Assembly (NCBI GenBank): GCA_023663285.1
Contig: JAMPHT010000007.1
Span: forward strand, 23,432-87,431
DNA: 64,000 nt
Direction: 5' to 3'
Source of the DNA: Bacillota bacterium
GTDB taxonomy: Bacteria; Bacillota; Clostridia; Lachnospirales; Lachnospiraceae
Below the pieces are notes generated by a model, which searched no databases, was not told the origin of the DNA, and was given only the letters and a program-made list of their open reading frames with translations. Each line of letters starts with the position of its first letter. The first letter of the stretch is position 1. This document shows positions 1-10,335 of this stretch, piece after piece. A program made the translations under genes and the position numbers.

Positions 1-251
1 AGGGTCTCATCCAAAGGCAGCCCTACCGCCGCGCCTGCAGGCGACACATGCTTGAAAGACGTGGCTGCGGGAAGGCCCGTGGCAGCCTTCAGCTCCTTCA
101 CCAGCTGCCAGCCGTTAAAGGCGTCCAGAAAGTTGATGTATCCGGGCTTGCCGTTTAAGACGGTGACAGGAAGCTCGCCGCCGTCCTCCCTATAGATCCT
201 GGAAGGCTTCTGGTTGGGGTTACAGCCATATTTCAGTTCTATTTCGTTCAT
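1..251 (-). CDS. purH: AICAR formyltransferase, N-terminal part (cut by window start)
   Basis: The ATG at 249-251 opens a frame that runs off the left edge, giving about 83 residues that begin [16 protein letters not shown]. This matches the stand-alone phosphoribosylaminoimidazolecarboxamide formyltransferase of Clostridia, which adds a formyl group to AICAR using 10-formyl-tetrahydrofolate in the next-to-last step of IMP synthesis. The visible [12 protein letters not shown] stretch contains the K-H pair typical of the transformylase active site. A gene for the partner IMP cyclohydrolase lies 19 bases upstream, so the two activities fused in classical PurH are separate here. The family name is confident; the full length cannot be seen. 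Confidence 0.85.
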   Translation of the reverse strand, partial: MNEIELKYGCNPNQKPSRIYREDGGELPVTVLNGKPGYINFLDAFNGWQLVKELKAATGLPAATSFKHVSPAGAAVGLPLDET

Positions 252-270
252 TCCTTTTCTCCTCTCTCCA

Positions 271-978
271 CTACACATTCTTATTTACGATCCGGGTCTC
301 ATACTTTCCTGTGGCGATCTCAATATATCTCACAAACAAAGACACCTTATTCGCTTCATTCAGGCTGTTCCAGACCATTTCCGTAAAGCTGTCTATTCCG
401 CCGGATATCTCCACCTGCTTCGGCTCCCCGCAGAAGCTGGGCAGAGGGTCGCCATCGTGCATATAGGTGTGGATGAAACGCCCCTCGCCGGCTTTGGGAG
501 CCTCATAGGTAAAGGTATTGCGGATGCAGCAGGACGGATCCCCCTCCCCGCTCTTTAAGATAGACAGGGCAAAATGGAAGCTGCCCTCCTCCACCCGTAA
601 AATACCGGAGATCCTGGGGGTATAGTTTGGCCCGTCAGGCTCAAACTCCCTGCTTCTCAACGCCTGTTCAAAGGTAAGCCCTGCTTTCAGGCCGTCGTAC
701 ACCGTGTCCGTCTGGTCTCCATTTGTGACAATAGTGTCATTATTCAGCACCCGAACCGGCGCATAAATGATCAGGCTGGGATCCTCCAGTTTAGAGGGAT
801 CGAATGCCTGTGTACGAATGCCCTCCCCTTCGGTCACAAACACCCGGTTCCGGCTGTTGGAGCTCCTGCCCATAATAAAATAGGCTGTGACCGCATATTT
901 CCCGTCCTTGGATCTTCCGATGACGATCCCTCTTCCGGGGTATTCGTTATTTTTCAGTTCCTGTTCCAGCTGCAGCAT
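271..978 (-). CDS. purO: IMP cyclohydrolase, PurO-type
   Basis: The 235-residue protein resembles the stand-alone IMP cyclohydrolase that closes FAICAR to IMP, the last purine step. Conserved-looking stretches are [11 protein letters not shown] near the N terminus, [13 protein letters not shown] in the middle and [14 protein letters not shown] chose the ATG at 978 because AGGAGG (985-990) lies six bases upstream; the ATG at 984 directly abuts that site and the longer frame has no better one. The start overlaps the end of the GGDEF-EAL gene by 32 bases, which suggests translational coupling. The AICAR formyltransferase gene follows after 19 bases. Together these two genes replace bifunctional purH. 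Confidence 0.85.
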   Translation of the reverse strand: MLQLEQELKNNEYPGRGIVIGRSKDGKYAVTAYFIMGRSSNSRNRVFVTEGEGIRTQAFDPSKLEDPSLIIYAPVRVLNNDTIVTNGDQTDTVYDGLKAGLTFEQALRSREFEPDGPNYTPRISGILRVEEGSFHFALSILKSGEGDPSCCIRNTFTYEAPKAGEGRFIHTYMHDGDPLPSFCGEPKQVEISGGIDSFTEMVWNSLNEANKVSLFVRYIEIATGKYETRIVNKNV

Positions 979-3622
979 AATCATCCTCCTCACTTTTCGC
1001 CAGCTTCTCACAATATTTGGCCTCAAAGGCGTCCCTTTTCATAGGCCGGTCAAAATAAAAGCCCTGGATATACTTGACCTTCATCTTTCTCACGATCCGA
1101 TACTGGGCCTCTGTCTCAATGCCTTCCACACAGATGTTGGCGCCCAGCGTCTCCGCCAGCTCCGCCACCATTTTCACAAAGGACTGGGAATAGGCGTCCT
1201 CCGCCACCTCCCGGACAAAGCTCTGGTCCACCTTGATCATGTCAAAAGGAATCTCCCTGATATGGTTCAGGGAAGAATATCCCGTGCCGAAATCATCCAG
1301 GGCGATCTTTACTCCCAGCGCCTTGATCCGGTTCAAGATCCCCTGCATACGCTCCATATCATTGATGGCAAGGCTCTCCGTGACCTCCAGCGTCAGATTC
1401 CTGGGTTCGATCCCGGTCTCATCTATGGTGCGCTCCACGATCTCCACCACATCCGCCTGCAGCAGCTGCACCACGGAAAGATTCACATTTACCTTATAGT
1501 CATAGCCCGCCTCATTCCATCTGCGGCATTGAATGCAGGCTTCCCGCAGCACATAATTGCCGATGGGGTTGATCAGCCCCAGGTATTCCGCGAGAGGAAT
1601 GAACTCCGCAGGCGTGATAAAGCCCAGCTTTGAACTGTTCCAGCGAAGCAGCGCTTCCGCTCCCGCGCATTTATCTTTATTCTGCACGTCTACAATGGGC
1701 TGAAAATAGACCTCAAACTCATGGTAGCCGCCCACTGTGGCATCCCGCATATTTTTCTCCATGTCGAGACGCCTTCCCGATGCGGAATCAATGCTGTCAC
1801 TGTATCTTGCTATCCGGTTCTTGCCGCTCTTCTTCGCCTCATACATGGCAATATCCGCTTTTTTTGTCAGATCAGCCACAGATTCTCCCAGATCCGGAAA
1901 AGTGACGATCCCCATACTCATAGTGCAGTAATAATCTGCATCCTTCAAAAACCAGGGCTTTGCAAAGATCTGCCGGATATCCTCCAATATCCGTTCTATC
2001 TGCGGATACTGCTCCGGCGGGACCACAATGATGAACTCGTCGCCGCCCACCCGGTAGCAGGTGCGCTTAATGCCCTTTACTCTCTGCAGCTCATGGGAGA
2101 TCGCTTTCAGCAGCACATCTCCGTACTGATGCCCCAGCCCGTCGTTGATATGTTTAAAATCATCCAGGTCGAGATAGAGCAGCGCGCCTGTTCCGCCGGT
2201 TTTCTTTGCCTGGTCGATCTGTCTGGCCAGGTCGCGCTCGCAGCACATCCTATTGTAAAGCCCCGTCAGGAAATCCGTGTAAGCCTGCTGCTCAATCTTC
2301 CGCTGATACCGCTTCTTATCCGTGATCTCGTAGAGAGAGTACAAAACAGCCTCCGTCCCGTCCACCCAGGAGATCTCCTTGAACATCAGGTCGTACCAGC
2401 GGTCCTTCTCTATGTGATATACCTCATAATAACCGTTCTCATTTCCCGATGTGATCCCCTGCTGCAAAAGGTCTGCAAAGGTATTATCCTTCAGCTCCGT
2501 TCCGAAGGTATTCTGCAATCTCCGGTTGGCAAACAGCCTCTCCCCCGTTTTCTTCCGGGTCACATAAATAGCGCAGCCCACATTGTCCAGAATCGCTTCC
2601 AGCACTGCGTAGGAGCCTGCCAGAGAGTTCTTCTGTATCCGCCTTGTGAGTATGCTCTGAAGCACCTTCACCCCGTCTGCGGTAAATTTGATCTCCGGCA
2701 TATTCCAGTTGACCCGCTGCTCTCTGTGATTCAGGGAAAGCATCATGCTCCCGCCGTTTTCCTGCCGTATGATTGGGAAAATGATCACCGCCCGCAGCCC
2801 GATGGCATCCGCTTTCCGGCGAAGCTCGGCGTCAGCTCCCTCCGCCGATATGACAAGGGGCTTGTCCGTCTTTAAGATCTCCGGCACCTCCAGCTTTCTT
2901 GTCTTGTCATAGGTGGACACCCTGCCCTGTTCACACCACTCGCAGAGGACCTCCATCTCGGTTCCCTCACCGCTTAGCTGATAGATCTGCGCCGTGTCCA
3001 CCTGAAGATGCCGCCCCAGGATCCCCAGCCACTTATCCATGACCGCCTCGATCCTGTCGTCGCTGTCCAGCAGCTGCACGATCTCCGTGGTAGCCTCTAT
3101 GGCCTGAAGGGTCCTGCTCATCTCCTGCTCCGCATATCGGCTCCTGCGGCATTCCGCCTCCGCGCTGAAGCTGCTCAGCTTATTTCGCATAAGCGTGTTG
3201 CTGGCATTCTGCAGCAGGTCAAGGACGGCAAGGAAATCTGCCTCCTCCATCCCGTCCTCCTCAAGGTCAAAAACCACCCAGCAAAAAACCATCCTGCCCT
3301 CCGCCCGCACCGCAACGGCAGCCACCCGATCTCTCGTCCCAGGATATTCCTCGATTGCCTGGTCCTCCAGCGAGCCCGCCTCCACCCGCTCCACCACAGC
3401 CCTTGTCTGCTCTAAGGCCAGGTATTCCGCAGCCTTCTCCAGCCGGGACGGCTTCCCTGAGCCGTCAGTGATCTGCCGTTCCCCGCCGTCCAGACAGTAT
3501 ATGCACACACCTGCCACCCGGCAGAAGTCCTCCTGCAGCAGCTGCAGCTCCTGCCGGTCTATCAATTCCATATATCCAACGGATACATTGGATCCATTGG
3601 ATACAGACCCATTCGCCTGCAT
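947..3622 (-). CDS. GAF-PAS-GGDEF-EAL cyclic di-GMP turnover protein
   Basis: The 891-residue protein has no membrane segment. An N-terminal region and a GAF-like domain (about 170-330) precede a PAS-like domain (about 345-450). A GGDEF domain with intact RVGGDEF lies near residue 525 and an EAL domain with EALLRW near 655. The EAL domain keeps VNLS, EVTES, DDFGTGYSSL (about 777), EGIE and QGF, so the metal and catalytic positions look intact. Both diguanylate cyclase and phosphodiesterase activities are possible; which dominates cannot be told. GGAGG at 3629-3633 sits six bases from the ATG. The gene lies 52 bases after guaB and overlaps the IMP cyclohydrolase gene, which is unusual company for this family. 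Confidence 0.92.
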   Translation of the reverse strand: MQANGSVSNGSNVSVGYMELIDRQELQLLQEDFCRVAGVCIYCLDGGERQITDGSGKPSRLEKAAEYLALEQTRAVVERVEAGSLEDQAIEEYPGTRDRVAAVAVRAEGRMVFCWVVFDLEEDGMEEADFLAVLDLLQNASNTLMRNKLSSFSAEAECRRSRYAEQEMSRTLQAIEATTEIVQLLDSDDRIEAVMDKWLGILGRHLQVDTAQIYQLSGEGTEMEVLCEWCEQGRVSTYDKTRKLEVPEILKTDKPLVISAEGADAELRRKADAIGLRAVIIFPIIRQENGGSMMLSLNHREQRVNWNMPEIKFTADGVKVLQSILTRRIQKNSLAGSYAVLEAILDNVGCAIYVTRKKTGERLFANRRLQNTFGTELKDNTFADLLQQGITSGNENGYYEVYHIEKDRWYDLMFKEISWVDGTEAVLYSLYEITDKKRYQRKIEQQAYTDFLTGLYNRMCCERDLARQIDQAKKTGGTGALLYLDLDDFKHINDGLGHQYGDVLLKAISHELQRVKGIKRTCYRVGGDEFIIVVPPEQYPQIERILEDIRQIFAKPWFLKDADYYCTMSMGIVTFPDLGESVADLTKKADIAMYEAKKSGKNRIARYSDSIDSASGRRLDMEKNMRDATVGGYHEFEVYFQPIVDVQNKDKCAGAEALLRWNSSKLGFITPAEFIPLAEYLGLINPIGNYVLREACIQCRRWNEAGYDYKVNVNLSVVQLLQADVVEIVERTIDETGIEPRNLTLEVTESLAINDMERMQGILNRIKALGVKIALDDFGTGYSSLNHIREIPFDMIKVDQSFVREVAEDAYSQSFVKMVAELAETLGANICVEGIETEAQYRIVRKMKVKYIQGFYFDRPMKRDAFEAKYCEKLAKSEEDDYAAAGTGTEK

Positions 3623-3674
3623 ACTCTACCTCCGCACAAAACGTCCGCCAACATCGGCGCGGCGCTGCGCTTCT

Positions 3675-5132
<1,458 letters not shown>

Positions 5133-5165
5133 TCATCCTCCTGCACTTATGTTTTCTATTTTGTA

Positions 5166-5195
5166 TGTATAACTCATAACCCCGGACACAGACAA
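5166..5195 (-). promoter_or_regulatory. Possible guaB promoter overlapping a hairpin
   Basis: On the minus strand TTGTCT (5190-5195) and TATACA (5166-5171) are 18 bases apart, about 37 bases before guaB. They overlap a 10-bp inverted repeat, ATAACCCCGG/CCGGGGTTAT (5176-5185 and 5198-5207). The hairpin lacks a downstream T-run, so it could be a weak terminator of the upstream gene or an operator. Both readings are inference. Confidence 0.4.
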
Positions 5196-5218
5196 TGCCG
5201 GGGTTATTTCCATCTTCT

Positions 5219-5719
5219 TCAATCGCTGAACACCTTTCTTGGCGCAGCGTTTTTCATGATTTTGACCAATTCGGGACTGGGACTTAAGATCAGCCTCTCG
5301 CCGCCCTCATAATACATGGCGTATCGCAGATCCGGCTGCTCCTCATACCCGATGCTGTAATCCTTATCCTTGACCTGACGATTCTTGAAATTATCCAGAT
5401 GATAGCTTCTGATGGGCGCAAATACCTCCATTCTCTCAAGCTGGTATACGGCGATCCGCTTTCTCTTCGTCTTGCCCATCACCTTGTCTATGGTCAGCTC
5501 CTTGTCCAGATACAGGTACTCATATTCCAGATCCGTATAGATCCCCACAAAATATGCGCCCACCCCCGCCACAACGGCCAGAATGAACAAAAGCATATTC
5601 AGGGTCAGAAACATCAGGATCACCATCATGACGGTCAGCAGATACAGCAGAATCTTAAAGAACTTTCCCAGCATGGAAGGCTTTGCCTTTACCAGGCATT
5701 CAACGTACGCTTCACTCAT
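5219..5719 (-). CDS. Small membrane protein, DUF6106-like
   Basis: The 166-residue protein has a hydrophobic block at about 20-61, best read as two membrane helices, followed by a basic-rich cytosolic domain of about 100 residues (EYLYLDKELTIDKVMGKTKR). It resembles a conserved Lachnospiraceae family that I recall as DUF6106; no function is known to me. The gene lies 89 bases upstream of guaB on the same strand and has its own likely promoter at 5757-5785. The family name rests on memory of sequence pattern only. Confidence 0.7.
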   Translation of the reverse strand: MSEAYVECLVKAKPSMLGKFFKILLYLLTVMMVILMFLTLNMLLFILAVVAGVGAYFVGIYTDLEYEYLYLDKELTIDKVMGKTKRKRIAVYQLERMEVFAPIRSYHLDNFKNRQVKDKDYSIGYEEQPDLRYAMYYEGGERLILSPSPELVKIMKNAAPRKVFSD

Positions 5720-5756
5720 TTTTCTACCTTATCCTTTACAAAATGATATTATATTT

Positions 5757-5785
5757 ATGATAGCTCAACTTTGTCCAAGTTGCAA
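5757..5785 (-). promoter_or_regulatory. Likely promoter of the DUF6106-like gene
   Basis: On the minus strand TTGCAA (5780-5785) and TATCAT (5757-5762) are separated by exactly 17 bases, 37 bases before the ATG at 5719. This fits a housekeeping sigma-A promoter with two mismatches at -35 and one at -10. Confidence 0.5.
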
Positions 5786-5847
5786 GCAAACTTTCCGAAA
5801 CGTAAATCTTTTTATCATTTTTTTAGATTCTGATCAGACGGACTTCA

Positions 5848-5876
5848 TTGACAAGCCTTTACAGTCCTCGTATGAT
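5848..5876 (+). promoter_or_regulatory. Strong sigma-A promoter
   Basis: TTGACA (5848-5853), a 17-base spacer and TATGAT (5871-5876) form a near-consensus promoter 55 bases upstream of the ATG at 5932. It drives the membrane-anchored protein gene on the plus strand. Confidence 0.7.
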
Positions 5877-5931
5877 GAAATGAGAAGCTGATCCGGAAAA
5901 CCGGGCAGACACTGTGGGAGGATAAAGCATC

Positions 5932-6678
5932 ATGCCTGTAATGGATGAATTTAAAGAAGAACGTGCCGCCATAAAAAACGGCACGCCCAAACAAAGAATT
6001 GCCTATTTTTTTGACTATTATAAATGGTACGTCATCTTCGGCGCGGCGGCCATCCTTTTCGCAGCCACCTTTATCTACCAGATGGCCACAAACAGGGATA
6101 CCGCATTTTATGCCATGCTGCTCAATGCTTTCCCCCGCGACTATTCGACGGAAGGGGCAAACACCGCTGCCTTTGCTGCATACAGCGGCATAGACACTAA
6201 AGAGTACAGCATCATCTATGACACCTCCGTACAGTTCGGTTCAGAGGTCAGCACCGATTATTACGCTGCCCAGCAGATAATGGTCCACGTCAGCGCCGGA
6301 GAGGTGGATGTGATGGCAGGCGGCGCCGATCACCTTCTGCAGTATGCCTATATGGGCGATTTCTATGACCTGCGGAACCTTCTCTCCCCGGAACAGCTGG
6401 ATAAGTACCGGGATTCCTTCTATTACATAGACGGAGCCGTTGCGGAAGAGATCGAGGCCGCCAGAAAGGACTATGACAGCGAATATGTGCCCGTCTACGG
6501 GGATCCCATGCACCCGGAGGATATGCAGGAGCCTGTTCCCGCAGGTCTTTTCCTGCCGGAGGACTGCCCCCTGCTGCAGGATTATCTCTTTCAGGGCGCT
6601 TCTCCCGTCGTCAGCGTTTTGATTAACACAAAGCATCCTGAAACGGCCTCTGCCTTTATAGATTTTCTGATGCGGTAA
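5932..6678 (+). CDS. Membrane-anchored extracytoplasmic protein of unknown function
   Basis: The 248-residue protein has a short charged N terminus (FKEERAAIKNGTPKQRIAYF), one membrane helix at about 32-52 (YVIFGAAAILFAATFIYQMA) and a soluble C-terminal domain that should face outside. The segment GEVDVMAGGADHLLQYAYMGDFYDLRNLL loosely recalls the fold of extracellular solute-binding proteins, but I cannot assign a family. GGAGG at 5917-5921 is ten bases before the ATG; the ATG at 5941 is an alternative start. It is divergent from the DUF6106-like gene and convergent with the glycosidase-like lipoprotein gene. Confidence 0.8.
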   Translation: MPVMDEFKEERAAIKNGTPKQRIAYFFDYYKWYVIFGAAAILFAATFIYQMATNRDTAFYAMLLNAFPRDYSTEGANTAAFAAYSGIDTKEYSIIYDTSVQFGSEVSTDYYAAQQIMVHVSAGEVDVMAGGADHLLQYAYMGDFYDLRNLLSPEQLDKYRDSFYYIDGAVAEEIEAARKDYDSEYVPVYGDPMHPEDMQEPVPAGLFLPEDCPLLQDYLFQGASPVVSVLINTKHPETASAFIDFLMR

Positions 6679-6706
6679 CGGCCGATCATAACTTCCTTTG
6701 CCGGGT

Positions 6707-8866
6707 TCAGTTAAAATGATAGATATAATTTTCCCAGTTCGCCAGGCAAAAGCTTCCATCCTCCCTGCGGATGAACAGTCCCTCCTCCACAAGCTCATCG
6801 ATCAGTTCAGCCGTCTCCTCGCCATAGGCATACCCCCACTGGTAGCTGCTCGCATATTGCGGCTCCTTCTTTCCCATCTGGGAGGTCACCAGCTGCATAT
6901 AAATGTGCAGCTTTCTGTTTGCCCGAAAAGCAGCATTCCGGGGAACCTCCATACCCGTCCGCTCACAGAAATCAGTTATCATTTCATACTGTGCCCTTGC
7001 TTCCACCTGTCCCCAGGAGCCTACAACTGTATTATAGCTTTTGATCGGCTCCGCGATCTTGGCAAGCCGTTCTGCCAGTGTCTCCGCAGCTGCTCCCCCC
7101 TCATAAGCAGCCTCCAGCTCCGCAAACCCTATTCTAAACTCCGCAAAGCCTTTGATCTGCTGCAGGTGCGGCATCATCAGCCGCAGCACCTCATTCAGGC
7201 TGATAGGGAAAGGCATGGAATAACTTTCCAGTCCGCTGTCGATCATCTCCTGCAGAACAGGAATACATTTCTCGCATCTGAGCAAAATATCCTCTGCAGG
7301 ATAATCACTGCTCTTTAAAATATAACTCTCGCTGCTCCAGATAAAGGTATCATGGAAACTGCCTGTTCTGGCATCCTGAATGATATCCAGCATTTCCGTA
7401 AACGCTTCCGCATATTCCTCCCCCACAACGGAGACCGAAAGGTTCCTGAGCAGAGTCTCGTCCGGAGTGTCCGGGTCGATCAGCAGCTGACCGGCACAAT
7501 ACAGGGAAAATGCATTCAACACATGATAAGAATCCATCTCGCTCCAATACTCAGGCTTCGCAATGGCATCATAGTTCCTGGCCGTCTGATATACGGAACG
7601 TACAAAATCCAGATTAAAATTCATCTGGGCAAGCTGGTCGATCTCCATCTCGCAGGTACCCCATGACCAGGTGCCCAGGCGGCAGCCGAGATCCCTGATA
7701 GCTGTGCGAAAAAGCGTGTACCGGCCTTCCGGATCATCCCTGTACCCCTGCTCATACAAGGTAATATCATTTCCAAGCTCACTTATCAAAACATTTTTAT
7801 CAAAGTCATTCCTCCAGCAGTTGATACCAAAGTCAATGTCCGGGTTTACCGCCCGGAATTTGTCCCGCAGCATACCTGCAAAATAAGCTACCTCCTCTGC
7901 AGCCTGCAGATTCCCCGGCTCAGAATAATGTCCGATCACCCGGTCGCAGCAATCGGCCAGATCTGCATATATATCATAATATTTTTCAAACACGGCCACT
8001 ACTTCCGGACTGTTATAGGCATAATCGCCATCTATGCGATAGACCACGGTATCATCCGCCCAGCCATATCCCGAAAACTCGGCTCCCCAGACCCAGAGGG
8101 TGAATTTCATGTCCAGAGAATGGGCAGCCTCCGCCATCATCCTGATCTTCTCATGTACTGCCTGCCAGCTTCCCAGGCCTGCCCAGGCAGAGCACATATC
8201 CGTCACCTGGATCCCCGTAAATCCGCAGTACTTCATCATTTTAACATACTCATACAGCTGATCCTCCGAAAAATACATGATATTATTTTTTACACTGACC
8301 GCATTATCCAGATAGATACCGCCGCTCCAGTTCACATTCCAGAGGGTGACGATCGCCTCCCGCTCTTCTATCCAGGGCTCCGTCTCCACAATATCGGCGG
8401 GAATGTGGATCACCGAGCTTGTATTACTGATATGTGCCTCATCTGTCCCTGCCTTGATCCAGCCGAGATAAGTATCAATAAATAAATAGACCGCCCTATA
8501 CAGGGAATCCTTATTCACTGCGGAAATAGTCACCTCTCCGGCCCGGATCGTGATCTTTTTCTCCGCATCCAGCCTGCGGTCTATCTCAAGCGTAATGGTA
8601 TGCTCTGCCTTTCCGGGCTTCGACGCCACCGACAGCCTGCCCCCCCCAGTTCGCTGAATATAGTCCTGCAGTTCTTCCCCTGCCTCACGCGCATCGGAGT
8701 TCTTTCCCACGATCACGTAATCACAAATAGTATTCTCCCCGATATAGACCGCTTCCTTCGCATTCTTTTCAACAGTGGTCCCTGCCTCGTCAAGCCTGCC
8801 GCAGCCGCCAAGCAGTATAAGCATTGCAAATGCCAAAAAGTACTGCAGGCTTCTCGTTTTCTTCAT
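6707..8866 (-). CDS. Lipoprotein with glycoside hydrolase-like fold
   Basis: The 719-residue protein starts with a lipoprotein signal peptide whose lipobox LGGC puts the lipid-modified cysteine at residue 22. Residues 40-150 (SDAREAGEELQDYI) resemble the N-terminal alpha/beta domain of alpha-glucuronidases, GH20 and NAGLU enzymes. The region from about 170 has Trp-rich barrel-like segments (FTLWVWGAEFSGYGW, RLGTWSWGTCEMEI). I infer a surface glycosidase of unknown substrate; no catalytic pair can be named with confidence. AAGGAG precedes the ATG. It lies 38 bases after gatB on the same strand with no clear terminator between, so read-through is possible. Confidence 0.75.
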   Translation of the reverse strand: MKKTRSLQYFLAFAMLILLGGCGRLDEAGTTVEKNAKEAVYIGENTICDYVIVGKNSDAREAGEELQDYIQRTGGGRLSVASKPGKAEHTITLEIDRRLDAEKKITIRAGEVTISAVNKDSLYRAVYLFIDTYLGWIKAGTDEAHISNTSSVIHIPADIVETEPWIEEREAIVTLWNVNWSGGIYLDNAVSVKNNIMYFSEDQLYEYVKMMKYCGFTGIQVTDMCSAWAGLGSWQAVHEKIRMMAEAAHSLDMKFTLWVWGAEFSGYGWADDTVVYRIDGDYAYNSPEVVAVFEKYYDIYADLADCCDRVIGHYSEPGNLQAAEEVAYFAGMLRDKFRAVNPDIDFGINCWRNDFDKNVLISELGNDITLYEQGYRDDPEGRYTLFRTAIRDLGCRLGTWSWGTCEMEIDQLAQMNFNLDFVRSVYQTARNYDAIAKPEYWSEMDSYHVLNAFSLYCAGQLLIDPDTPDETLLRNLSVSVVGEEYAEAFTEMLDIIQDARTGSFHDTFIWSSESYILKSSDYPAEDILLRCEKCIPVLQEMIDSGLESYSMPFPISLNEVLRLMMPHLQQIKGFAEFRIGFAELEAAYEGGAAAETLAERLAKIAEPIKSYNTVVGSWGQVEARAQYEMITDFCERTGMEVPRNAAFRANRKLHIYMQLVTSQMGKKEPQYASSYQWGYAYGEETAELIDELVEEGLFIRREDGSFCLANWENYIYHFN

Positions 8867-8904
8867 AAATTTTTCTCCTTATTCATCCCATATTTTGCTT
8901 GAAC

Positions 8905-10335
8905 CTACTGCAGCAGCTCCTTCAGCAGCTCGGTGACACCGGCGGGATCCGCCTTCCCCTTCATTACTTTCATGGTCTGACCAACCAGAAAGCCGATGGC
9001 TTTCTCTTTGCCGTTCCGGTAATCCTCCACAGACTTAGGGTTATCCGCAATGACCTCCTCCACAGTCCTGCGCAGGGCTCCCTGGTCGCTGACCATTTTC
9101 AGACCCTTTTCCTCCACATATCTTTCCGGATCCACATCCTCCTGAAACATGATCTCAAAAACTTCCTTTGCCACTGTGGAGTTAATCGTTCTTCCTTCCG
9201 TCAGGGCAATCAGCTTTGCCAGGTTTTCCGGTGAAAAGCGGATGTCCTCCGCGTCCATCTCCTTTTCCTTCAGCAGCCTCAAGGTCTCCACCATCAGCCA
9301 GTTGGACACCTTTTTGGGCTGTGCGCCCAGGGCTACGGTCTTTTCAAAAATATCCGCCATATGCTTGGAGCCTGTAATGATCTCTATATCATAGTCAGGA
9401 ATATCAAATTCCTCTCTGTAGCGCTTCCTCTTTTCGTCGCACAGCTCCGGCTGCCTGCTTCTGATCTCCTCCAGAAATTCCTCGCTGATGCTCACCGGCA
9501 CCAGGTCCGGGTCAGGAAAATATCGGTAGTCCTGGGCGTCCTCCTTGGAACGCATGGCATAGGAAGCATCCTTTGCTTCATCCCACCGGCGGGTCTCCTG
9601 CACCACTTCTTCACCTGCCTCAAGCAGATCGATCTGACGGTTTCTTTCCCCTTCGATAGCCCTTGCAATGGCATGAAAAGAGCTCAGATTCTTCATCTCG
9701 GTCCTGGTGCCGAATTTCTCTGCTCCCGCTTCCCTGACGGACAAATTCACATCCGCCCGCATGGAACCCTCCTGGAGCTTGCAGTCGCTTGCCCCCAGGT
9801 ATTGGATGATCAGCCGCAGCTTCTCCAGATAGGCGATCACCTCATCCGCACTGCGCATATCGGGCTCTGAAACGATCTCGATCAAAGGAACGCCGGAACG
9901 ATTATAATCCACCAGCGTGGCATCCTCCCACTCGTCATGGATCAGCTTCCCCGCATCCTCCTCCATATGGATCTCATGAATACCGATCCTTTTGCTGCCG
10001 GCTTGCGTTTGGATCTCCACATACCCGTTCCGGCAGATGGGCAGATAAAGCTGGGAGATCTGGTAATTCTGAGGATTATCCGGATAAAAATAATTCTTCC
10101 TGTCAAACTTGCAGTAACGGGTGATCTCACAGTTAGCGGCCAGCCCCACCGCCACCGCATACTCCAACACCTTCCGGTTCAACACCGGAAGAGAACCGGG
10201 CATACCCGTACACACCGGACAGGTGTGGGAATTGGGCCTGCCTCCGAACGCGGTAGAGCAGCCGCAGAATATCTTGGTCCTGGTGGCAAGCTCCACATGC
10301 ACTTCCAGACCGATGACCGTCTCATATTGTTTCAT
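8905..10335 (-). CDS. gatB: Asp/Glu-tRNA amidotransferase subunit B
   Basis: The protein (476 residues) is GatB, the kinase and tRNA-binding subunit of GatCAB, which activates Asp or Glu on misacylated tRNA for amidation. YETVIGLEVHVELATRTKIFCGC at the N terminus, CPVCTGMPGSLP and the C-terminal YqeY-like tail are typical. The ATG at 10335 has GGAGG six bases upstream and overlaps the gatA stop by four bases (ATGA); the frame upstream of it is gatA overlap and has no ribosome site. Order gatC-gatA-gatB. Confidence 0.97.
   Translation of the reverse strand: MKQYETVIGLEVHVELATRTKIFCGCSTAFGGRPNSHTCPVCTGMPGSLPVLNRKVLEYAVAVGLAANCEITRYCKFDRKNYFYPDNPQNYQISQLYLPICRNGYVEIQTQAGSKRIGIHEIHMEEDAGKLIHDEWEDATLVDYNRSGVPLIEIVSEPDMRSADEVIAYLEKLRLIIQYLGASDCKLQEGSMRADVNLSVREAGAEKFGTRTEMKNLSSFHAIARAIEGERNRQIDLLEAGEEVVQETRRWDEAKDASYAMRSKEDAQDYRYFPDPDLVPVSISEEFLEEIRSRQPELCDEKRKRYREEFDIPDYDIEIITGSKHMADIFEKTVALGAQPKKVSNWLMVETLRLLKEKEMDAEDIRFSPENLAKLIALTEGRTINSTVAKEVFEIMFQEDVDPERYVEEKGLKMVSDQGALRRTVEEVIADNPKSVEDYRNGKEKAIGFLVGQTMKVMKGKADPAGVTELLKELLQ

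Noticed and set aside
1721-2875. Plus-strand open frame of 384 codons
   Set aside because: It lies antisense within the GGDEF-EAL gene, has no ribosome site and a His/Leu/Pro-rich composition typical of antisense shadows.
5176-5207. Intrinsic terminator after the DUF6106-like gene
   Set aside because: The 10-bp stem is good but no T-run follows in either direction, and it overlaps a possible guaB promoter; not listed as a terminator.
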